Below, in pieces: positions 5,403 through 10,149 of a stretch of DNA of 10,149 nt. Positions within the stretch are counted from its first letter, which is position 1. Every line of letters starts with the position of its first letter. A model generated the notes under the pieces. That model searched no databases. It was not told the origin of the DNA and was given only the letters and a program-made list of their open reading frames with translations. Location: contig JAITLA010000054.1 in the NCBI GenBank assembly GCA_031278145.1, forward strand, positions 1 to 10,149, in the 5' to 3' direction. The stretch is from Eubacteriales Family XIII. Incertae Sedis bacterium. GTDB taxonomy: Bacteria > Bacillota_A > Clostridia > Peptostreptococcales > Anaerovoracaceae. A program made the translations under genes and the position numbers.

Positions 5403-7018
5403 GTGTTTTTCTCCCCGTCTTCCTCCGGCCGGCAAGCGCGGGCCCGCCGCGCATACGCGATGCGCAGCACGCGTTCGGTCGCGGCCGTCACGGCGTAATT
5501 GCCCGTCCTTCTCGCGAGCCGCCCCTCCGCGAGCACGCACAGGATCTCCCGGCCCGCCGCGACGAGCGGCACGGCGTCCCTTTCCCCGCGCGGGAGCTTC
5601 GCGTCCACGAACAGGTCCTGTATGCGCTTCGTGCCGTCCATGCCCGCCGGCCGCATGAAGTCGCCGGGGCGGCGGCCCCGCACGCAGATGTCCGCGTGCG
5701 CTTCGGCGAGGCGATCAAAATCCAGCGCAACGCAGCCCGCGCCCTCGCTCGCAGACGCGTCCGCGCGGGCCGCGCCCTCCGCCGCGCGGGCGGCGGAATG
5801 CAGGGAGAAGCGGAGGGTATAGGCGCCGGCCTCCGCCGTGAAAGCGCGCGCAGCCGCCTGCGTGCCCGCCATGGGCCTCGCGCGCGCGCCGGCGTCCCGC
5901 CCGCTTCCCGCTTCTTCCTCCCCGGCAAGGCCGGCCCGGATATCGTCGAGGGACAGCCTCCGCTCCCGCAGCGGCGCGGGCGCGGCCGGCCGGTCCGCGG
6001 CGAAGAAGCGCAGGCGGTCGTAGCGCAGCGACAGCCTGTAGCCGCCAGGGAAATCGACGGTCTTGCCGGTGTGCCCGCCCGCGATCAGCGCGTCCGCCGC
6101 GCGGAGGTGGACGGCCGCGATGTCCCGTGCAAGGCCCACGCGCTCGAAGCAGCGGACGATCAGGCGCCGGCGCAGCGCCGGATGCGCTTCCGCAAGCAAG
6201 GCAACCGGCATTTCGAAGGCGCCCTCCGCCGTCGCGCGGCCTTCCTTGAGCAGGCCGTCCGTGATTTCATCGAAGTAGGCGCGATCCTCGGCGGCGCTCG
6301 CCGCGAGCCGCACAAGCGCCTCGATGATGTTCTCGTTGTAGCCTTCTTCGAGCGCCGGCAGCAGCGCGAGGCGTATCCTGTTTCGCAGGTAGACGGCCTC
6401 CGCGTTGCTGCGGTCCCGCGCGGGCGCGAGCCCGGCGGCGGCGCAGTATGCCTCGACGAGCGCGCGCGGGACGTCCAGCAGGGGCCGGATCAGGACGAAG
6501 CCGCCCGCGTCCTCCCGGCGGTAGGGCATGGCCGCGAGCCCGTGGGGACCCGTTCCGCGCAGGATGCGCATGAGGACGGTTTCGGCCTGATCGTTCTTGT
6601 TGTGCGCGACCGCGATCCGCACGCGCGCGGGCGGCAGGGCCTTTTCGGCGGCGATCCGCGCGGCCGTTTCGCGGAAAACCTCATAGCGCGCCGCGCGCCC
6701 GGCCTCCTCCGCGCCGAGGCCGCGCGCGCGCGCGAGGGCGCGCACGTCGCGCGCGCAGGCGAAAAAGGGCGCGTCCGACGCGCGGCAGAGCTCGGCGGCG
6801 AAGCGCGCGTCCCGCTCCGCGTCGCCCGGCCGCAGGCCGTGGTTCACATGCACGGCCGAAAGCCCGAAGCGCAGCGCGCCGCGCAGCGAGGCCAGCGCGT
6901 GAAAGAGGCAGCTCGAATCCGGTCCCCCCGAGAGGCCGACGACGATTTGCATACCCTCCTCGATCAGCGCGTGCTCCGCGACCGTATTCCTGATTGCGGC
7001 GATGGCCCGATGCTCCAT
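5399..7018 (-). CDS. tilS: tRNA(Ile)-lysidine synthetase TilS
   Basis: A 539-residue cytoplasmic enzyme that uses ATP and lysine to convert C34 of tRNA-Ile(CAU) to lysidine, needed to read AUA codons. The N-terminal PP-loop ATPase motif SGGPDS is at 30-35. Further family motifs are HVNHGLR (57-63), AHNKNDQAET (138-147), RGTGPHGLAAM (154-164), RPLLDVPR (178-185) and YLRNRIRLALLP (210-221). The C-terminal tRNA-binding domain is present, with RGRRPGDF (447-454) and the KRIQDLFVDAKLPRGERDAVPL region after it. An Ala/Gly/Glu/Arg-rich stretch at about 360-430 (nucleotides about 5730-5941) makes the protein longer than the usual 430-480 residues. ATG at 7018 follows GAGGA and lies 6 nt after the tatD stop. 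The 3' end overlaps the start of the acyltransferase gene by ATGA. Confidence 0.95.
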   Translation of the reverse strand: MEHRAIAAIRNTVAEHALIEEGMQIVVGLSGGPDSSCLFHALASLRGALRFGLSAVHVNHGLRPGDAERDARFAAELCRASDAPFFACARDVRALARARGLGAEEAGRAARYEVFRETAARIAAEKALPPARVRIAVAHNKNDQAETVLMRILRGTGPHGLAAMPYRREDAGGFVLIRPLLDVPRALVEAYCAAAGLAPARDRSNAEAVYLRNRIRLALLPALEEGYNENIIEALVRLAASAAEDRAYFDEITDGLLKEGRATAEGAFEMPVALLAEAHPALRRRLIVRCFERVGLARDIAAVHLRAADALIAGGHTGKTVDFPGGYRLSLRYDRLRFFAADRPAAPAPLRERRLSLDDIRAGLAGEEEAGSGRDAGARARPMAGTQAAARAFTAEAGAYTLRFSLHSAARAAEGAARADASASEGAGCVALDFDRLAEAHADICVRGRRPGDFMRPAGMDGTKRIQDLFVDAKLPRGERDAVPLVAAGREILCVLAEGRLARRTGNYAVTAATERVLRIAYARRARACRPEEDGEKNT

Positions 7019-7024
7019 ATGTCC

Positions 7025-7804
7025 TCAGTCGATTCCGAAGAATTTCACGGCGTTTTCCAGCGTGGCGCGGGCGAGCGCCTCCGTCCGCATCCCCCGAAGC
7101 TCCGCGACGCGCGCCGCCGTGTACGCGACGAGCGGCGAGGCATTGGGCCTTCCGCGAAAGGGCTCCGGCGTCAGATAGGGCGCGTCCGTTTCTATGAGCA
7201 GGCGGTCGAGCGGGACGGCCTCCGCGACCTCCGCGGTCTTGCGCGCGTTCTTGTATGTGACGGGGCCCGCGATTGAGATCATCGCGCCGAGCTTCACGTA
7301 TTGCAGGGCCAGATCGCGGCTGCCCGAGAAGCAGTGCAAGAGCAGGCCCACGGGGTTGCGCCGAAAGACGCCTTCCTCCTTGAGTATCCGGAGCACGTCC
7401 TCGTTCGCGTCGCGGTCGTGGATGATGATGGGCTTGCCGAGCTCGAGGGCCAGCGCGATCTGCCGCCTGAACCAGTATTGCTGCGCCTCGCGCGGGGAGA
7501 TGTCGCGATAGTAGTCGAGGCCGATCTCGCCGACGGCCACGACCTCTTCCTTCCGCGCCAGACCGCGTATCAGGAGGAAGGCTTCCTCGTCCATGTCCTT
7601 CGCGTTGTGCGGATGAAAGCCCGCGGCGGCGTAACACCACGGATGGCGCCGCGCGTGCGCGGCGGCCATGACGGAGCTTCCGAGGTCGAAGCCCACATCG
7701 ACGACGTAGGAAACGTCCGAAGCCTCTATCGCGGCGATCAGCTCCGCGCGCTGCGCGTCCGTATAGCCTTCGTTGTTTATGTGCGCGTGCGAATCGAAAT
7801 ACAT
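7025..7804 (-). CDS. tatD: TatD-family metal-dependent deoxyribonuclease
   Basis: A 259-residue TIM-barrel hydrolase; the family has 3'-5' exonuclease activity on DNA and is linked to DNA repair and turnover. The full set of expected metal ligands is visible: His6 and His8 (SHAHIN), Glu93 (AVGEIGLDYY), His129 (IIIHDRDA), His157 (LLHCFSG) and Asp207 (ETDAPYL). Length is typical. The ATG at 7804 is 5 nt after the metG stop, with AAGG-type ribosome binding sequence spanning the junction; the open frame continues far upstream, but that part is antisense or shadow sequence within metG. The metG-tatD pair is a common Firmicutes arrangement (metS-yabD in Bacillus), where rnmV and ksgA usually follow; here tilS follows instead. 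Confidence 0.95.
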   Translation of the reverse strand: MYFDSHAHINNEGYTDAQRAELIAAIEASDVSYVVDVGFDLGSSVMAAAHARRHPWCYAAAGFHPHNAKDMDEEAFLLIRGLARKEEVVAVGEIGLDYYRDISPREAQQYWFRRQIALALELGKPIIIHDRDANEDVLRILKEEGVFRRNPVGLLLHCFSGSRDLALQYVKLGAMISIAGPVTYKNARKTAEVAEAVPLDRLLIETDAPYLTPEPFRGRPNASPLVAYTAARVAELRGMRTEALARATLENAVKFFGID

Positions 7805-7809
7805 GCCCT

Positions 7810-9399
7810 TCACCTTGTCTGCATTGCTTCCAATGCTTCCAACTCTTTTTCCGTGTCGATCCGCGGGAAGAGCGGCTCGCCCTTCTTGACCGTCGCGCGG
7901 CCGAGCTTGCCGAAGCGGGAGGCGTCCTCCCACAGCGCGGCCTCGTCCGCCATGCCGAGCTGCCGCCGCATCTCCTCGGCCGTCGTGTGCATGAAGGGCG
8001 TGATCAGCACGGAGATGATGCGCAGCGCTTCCGCGAGATTGTAGAGGACCGTGTCGAGGCGATCCGCGTCCGCCGCGTCCTTCGCGAGGACCCAGGGTGC
8101 GGTTTCGTCTATGTATTTGTTCGTTCTCGCGACGACGTTCCAGATCTCCTCCATGGCGCGATTGAACACGAAGCGATCCATACAGTGCTCCACCTTCGCC
8201 GCGGCTGCGGTCGCCGTATCGGCGAAATCCTTGTCCAAAGCCGCAGCCGCGTCTTTCGCGGGCTTCGGCGCGGGGACCGTTCCGCCCCTGTAGCGCTCTA
8301 TCATGCCGGCGGTGCGGCTGACGAGGTTGCCGAGATCGTTCGCGAGGTCCGCGTTGATGCGGTGCAGCATGAGCTCGTTCGTGTAGAGGCCGTCCTGGCC
8401 GAAGCTGTATTCGCGCAGCAGGAAATACTTCAGCGCGTCCACGCCGTAGCGCCCGATCAGCTTCACGGGGTCCACGACGTTGCCCCGCGACTTCGACATC
8501 TTGCCGCCCTCCAGCAGCAACCAGCCGTGGCTCAGCACCCGCTTGGGCAGAGGCAGGTCCATAGACATCAGCATGGCGGGCCAGATGATCGTGTGGAAGC
8601 GGACGATCTCCTTGCCCACGAGATGGACGTCGGCCGGCCAGTACCTGTCGTATTTTTCGCGTTCCTCCGGCCAGCCGAGCGCCGTGATGTAGTTGGACAG
8701 CGCGTCGAGCCAAACGTAGATCACCTGTCCTTCCTCGATGGGAACGGGGATGCCCCAGTCGAAGGAGGAACGCGAGATGCAGAGGTCGTCGAGGCCTTGC
8801 CGGACGAAGGACAGCATCTCGTTCCTTCTCGCGTCGGGCTGCAGGAATTCGGGGTTGTCCTCAAACAGTGCGATCAGCCTGTCCGCGTACTTGGAAAGGC
8901 GGAAGAAGTAGGCGGGCTCGCGCGCGGGCTCGACGGGGCGCCCGCAGTCCGGGCATCGGCCGTCCGCAAGTTGCGTTTCCGTCCAAAAAGCCTCGCAGGG
9001 CGTGCAGTACAGGCCCTCGTATTCGCCGCGATAGATATCGCCCCGCGCGTCAATCCTGCGGAAGATCTCCTGCACGCGGCGCTTGTGCCGGTCCTCCGTC
9101 GTGCGGATGAAGTCGTCGTAGGAGATCTCCATCGTCTTCCACAGCTCCTTGATGCCCGCCACGATCCCGTCCACGTGCCGCTGCGGCGTGAGGCCGTTCT
9201 CCGCCGCGATCTTCTGGATCTTCTGCCCGTGCTCGTCGGTCCCCGTCAGGAACATGACGTCGTAGCCCGTCATCCGCTTGAAGCGCGCCATCGCGTCGGC
9301 CATGACCGTGCAATAGGTGTGGCCGATGTGCAGGTTCGAGCTGGGGTAATAAATCGGCGTTGTGATATAGTAGGTCCCCTTTGTTTCCGATTTCGACAT
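7810..9399 (-). CDS. metG: Methionyl-tRNA synthetase
   Basis: A 529-residue class I aminoacyl-tRNA synthetase that charges tRNA-Met for initiation and elongation. The Rossmann fold shows the HIGH motif at 24-27 (NLHIGHTYC) and KMSKS at 300-304. The connective peptide carries a four-cysteine zinc knuckle (Cys132, Cys135, Cys149, Cys152; CxxC...CxxC). The alpha-helical anticodon domain follows, including FNRAMEEIW and the NKYIDETAPW segment. The C-terminal EMAP-like tRNA-binding domain found in longer MetG proteins is absent, as in many shorter forms. ATG at 9399 has AAAGGAG with 9 nt spacing; the frame is open further upstream, but that segment includes the promoter and repeat, so longer starts are rejected. 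It is the first gene of the minus-strand run. The leader is about 40 nt, too short for a T-box. Confidence 0.96.
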   Translation of the reverse strand: MSKSETKGTYYITTPIYYPSSNLHIGHTYCTVMADAMARFKRMTGYDVMFLTGTDEHGQKIQKIAAENGLTPQRHVDGIVAGIKELWKTMEISYDDFIRTTEDRHKRRVQEIFRRIDARGDIYRGEYEGLYCTPCEAFWTETQLADGRCPDCGRPVEPAREPAYFFRLSKYADRLIALFEDNPEFLQPDARRNEMLSFVRQGLDDLCISRSSFDWGIPVPIEEGQVIYVWLDALSNYITALGWPEEREKYDRYWPADVHLVGKEIVRFHTIIWPAMLMSMDLPLPKRVLSHGWLLLEGGKMSKSRGNVVDPVKLIGRYGVDALKYFLLREYSFGQDGLYTNELMLHRINADLANDLGNLVSRTAGMIERYRGGTVPAPKPAKDAAAALDKDFADTATAAAAKVEHCMDRFVFNRAMEEIWNVVARTNKYIDETAPWVLAKDAADADRLDTVLYNLAEALRIISVLITPFMHTTAEEMRRQLGMADEAALWEDASRFGKLGRATVKKGEPLFPRIDTEKELEALEAMQTR

Positions 9400-9445
9400 G
9401 GCGCGTGGCTCCTTTCCGGCTTCGCAATATCGGTTCTTACAGGAC

Positions 9446-9454
9446 AGTATAGCA
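9446..9454 (-). promoter_or_regulatory. Extended -10 promoter of the metG run
   Basis: On the minus strand the sequence reads TGCTATACT, an extended -10 element (TGn plus a TATACT hexamer at 9451-9446). No good -35 hexamer is seen at 16-18 bp; the upstream DNA is A-rich on this strand, which could act as an UP-like element. The expected transcription start near 9439 gives a leader of about 40 nt before the metG ATG at 9399. This is the only clear promoter found for the minus-strand run, and the short or overlapping gaps downstream fit a single transcript down to the acyl carrier protein gene. Confidence 0.65.
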
Positions 9455-9514
9455 TATTTTTTCTCGTTTTTGTTGTTTTTCCGCAAAATACGCCGGCGCG
9501 GCGCGGCAAGAAAG

Positions 9515-9824
9515 GTTACGGTTCGGAGGCGGGCGGCTTTGGGCTTGGGAATCCTCTCCGCTCTTCGCAACGCCGCAAAGGACGTGGCCGGATGCAAAGG
9601 AGCGCAGCGCAAAAACGGTTCCGCGTTGAACGACGGCGTCAGTCCCCCGCCTCTACAGGAGGCCACTGAAAAAGTCGGCATTGGGCGCATAACACATGGG
9701 GACGGTTCATTTGTGTAACACATACAATGTTGGAATTGTGCGATTTACTGGCACGGGCCACAGTGCCAAACCTGCCCAATACACAAAAGAACCGTCCCCG
9801 TGTGTACTTTGTCAGTGACCTCCT
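9515..9824 (+). repeat. Hairpin-rich repeat element, copy B (more complete)
   Basis: The element holds blocks shared with copy A: 9515-9535 and 9627-9669 inverted relative to copy A, and 9740-9824 direct. Its two halves form an imperfect inverted repeat: AGGAGGCCACTGA (9657-9669) pairs with TCAGTGACCTCCT (9812-9824), and ATGGGGACGGTTC with ATTTGTGT (9696-9717) matches the complement of ACACAAAAGAACCGTCCCC (9781-9799). A hairpin GGCAC/GTGCC lies at about 9750-9767, and CCTC/GAGG at 9650-9663. The element therefore looks like a MITE or REP-type palindromic repeat. The stretch 9536-9626 has no counterpart in copy A, which shows an insertion or deletion between copies. No transposase or tRNA is seen. 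It separates the metG promoter from the MgtC-like gene. Confidence 0.75.
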
Positions 9825-9935
9825 TCAGCCGGTTGGAATTTACCGTGCGCACCTATCCCCATTTACGCAGTAACCGGCCGGAAGGTGCCACTCGAGAATT
9901 CCCCGGCAGCGGAGAGATATATTATATAAGGAAAC

Positions 9936-10149
9936 ATGCAATCCATTTACGACTACTTCAACCATCTCAACGACGTAAACGTCGTTTCAACCGTCATACG
10001 CCTCGTGCTGGCCGTCTTCATCGGCGGCGTGATCGGCATGGAGCGCGGCGCGCGCAGCCACCCGGCCGGCTTCAGGACGCATATGCTGGTCTGCGTCGGG
10101 GCCTGTCTCGCCATGCTCACGAACGAATTCGTATACGAGAACATATCCC
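9936..10149 (+). CDS. MgtC/SapB-family membrane protein, N-terminal part (runs off window)
   Basis: The first 71 codons of an integral membrane protein. After a short polar N-terminus (MQSIYDYFNHL) comes the family signature: RLVLAVFIGGVIGMERG (22-38), then HPAGFRTHMLVCVGACLAML (42-61), which match the first two transmembrane helices and the conserved G-x-E-R and AGxRTH motifs of MgtC/SapB/YhiD proteins. Members are linked to growth under low magnesium or to acid survival in some bacteria, but many are uncharacterised. The ATG follows AAGGA (9928-9932) with a short 3-nt gap. No stop appears before the window end, so the C-terminal part, and whether it has the longer cytoplasmic domain, is unknown. 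It lies next to repeat copy B. Confidence 0.85.
   Translation, partial: MQSIYDYFNHLNDVNVVSTVIRLVLAVFIGGVIGMERGARSHPAGFRTHMLVCVGACLAMLTNEFVYENIS

Larger units (their letters stand above)
9400..9935. other. Intergenic region between divergent metG and MgtC-like genes
   Basis: No supported gene lies in this 536-bp region. It contains the metG promoter and leader (about 9400-9454), an AT-rich stretch (9455-9490), repeat copy B (9515-9824), and a 111-bp flank (9825-9935) before the MgtC-like start. Open frames crossing the repeat encode similar short peptide stretches in both repeat copies but lack a ribosome binding site or family match. In the flank, GCCGGTT (9828-9834) could pair with AACCGGC (9872-9878) across a long loop, which is weak. 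A clear promoter for the MgtC-like gene was not found; TATATT at 9918-9923 is too close to the ribosome binding site to be convincing. Confidence 0.6.

Noticed and set aside
5696..7276. Long plus-strand open frame (526 codons) opposite tilS
   Set aside because: Antisense to tilS, which has all PP-loop motifs; the translation is Arg/Ala-rich and low complexity.
7805..8713. N-terminal extension of the tatD reading frame
   Set aside because: This part overlaps metG in another frame and shows no domain; the TatD start motif MYFDSHAH at 7804 with a ribosome binding site is the better start.
9400..9445. T-box or SAM riboswitch in the metG leader
   Set aside because: The leader is about 40 nt, too short for either structure, and no specifier or antiterminator motif is visible.
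7987..9669. Long plus-strand open frame (560 codons) opposite metG
   Set aside because: It is antisense to a clear methionyl-tRNA synthetase with HIGH and KMSKS motifs; its translation is Arg/Val/His-rich with no family motif, typical of GC-rich antisense shadows.

Overview
The window looks like a chromosomal segment of a GC-rich, Gram-positive-type bacterium, most likely a high-GC member of the Clostridia. This is an inference from four signs: consensus sigma-A/sigma-70 promoter hexamers (TTGACA/TATAAT), strong AGGAG-type ribosome binding sites, a lipoprotein signal on the solute-binding protein, and a metG-tatD gene pair of the kind common in Firmicutes. No rRNA, tRNA, CRISPR array or intact transposase gene is visible. 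The species cannot be named from this sequence alone.

Layout: (1) Positions 1-154 hold part of a hairpin-rich, non-coding repeat element (copy A). (2) Positions 195-2614 are a plus-strand polar amino-acid ABC importer operon: lipoprotein solute-binding protein, a large 63-nt stem-loop, membrane permease, and an ATPase whose start overlaps the permease end. (3) Positions 2646-9399 are a tightly packed minus-strand gene run, read metG -> tatD -> tilS -> PglD/NeuD-like acyltransferase -> FkbH-like HAD protein -> a possible 21-residue micro-ORF -> acyl carrier protein. It is preceded by an extended -10 promoter at about 9446-9454. (4) Positions 9515-9824 hold a more complete copy (B) of the repeat element. 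(5) From 9936 a plus-strand MgtC/SapB-family membrane protein begins and runs off the window end.

How the genes work together: the importer genes form a complete one-permease amino-acid uptake system. The minus-strand run joins three housekeeping genes (methionyl-tRNA synthetase, TatD nuclease, tRNA-Ile lysidine synthetase) to a three-gene acyl-handling module (acyltransferase, FkbH-like protein, acyl carrier protein). Stop/start overlaps of the ATGA type at tilS/acyltransferase and at acyltransferase/FkbH suggest translational coupling across the two groups. The acyl module resembles pieces of cell-surface glycan or polyketide-type acyl-modification loci, but no glycosyltransferase, ketosynthase or final acceptor gene is in view, so its product is unknown.

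The most notable items are the housekeeping/acyl-carrier operon fusion, the micro-ORF that bridges FkbH and ACP with overlapping codons at both ends, the large stem-loop between binding protein and permease, and the two related repeat copies that flank nearly the whole window.
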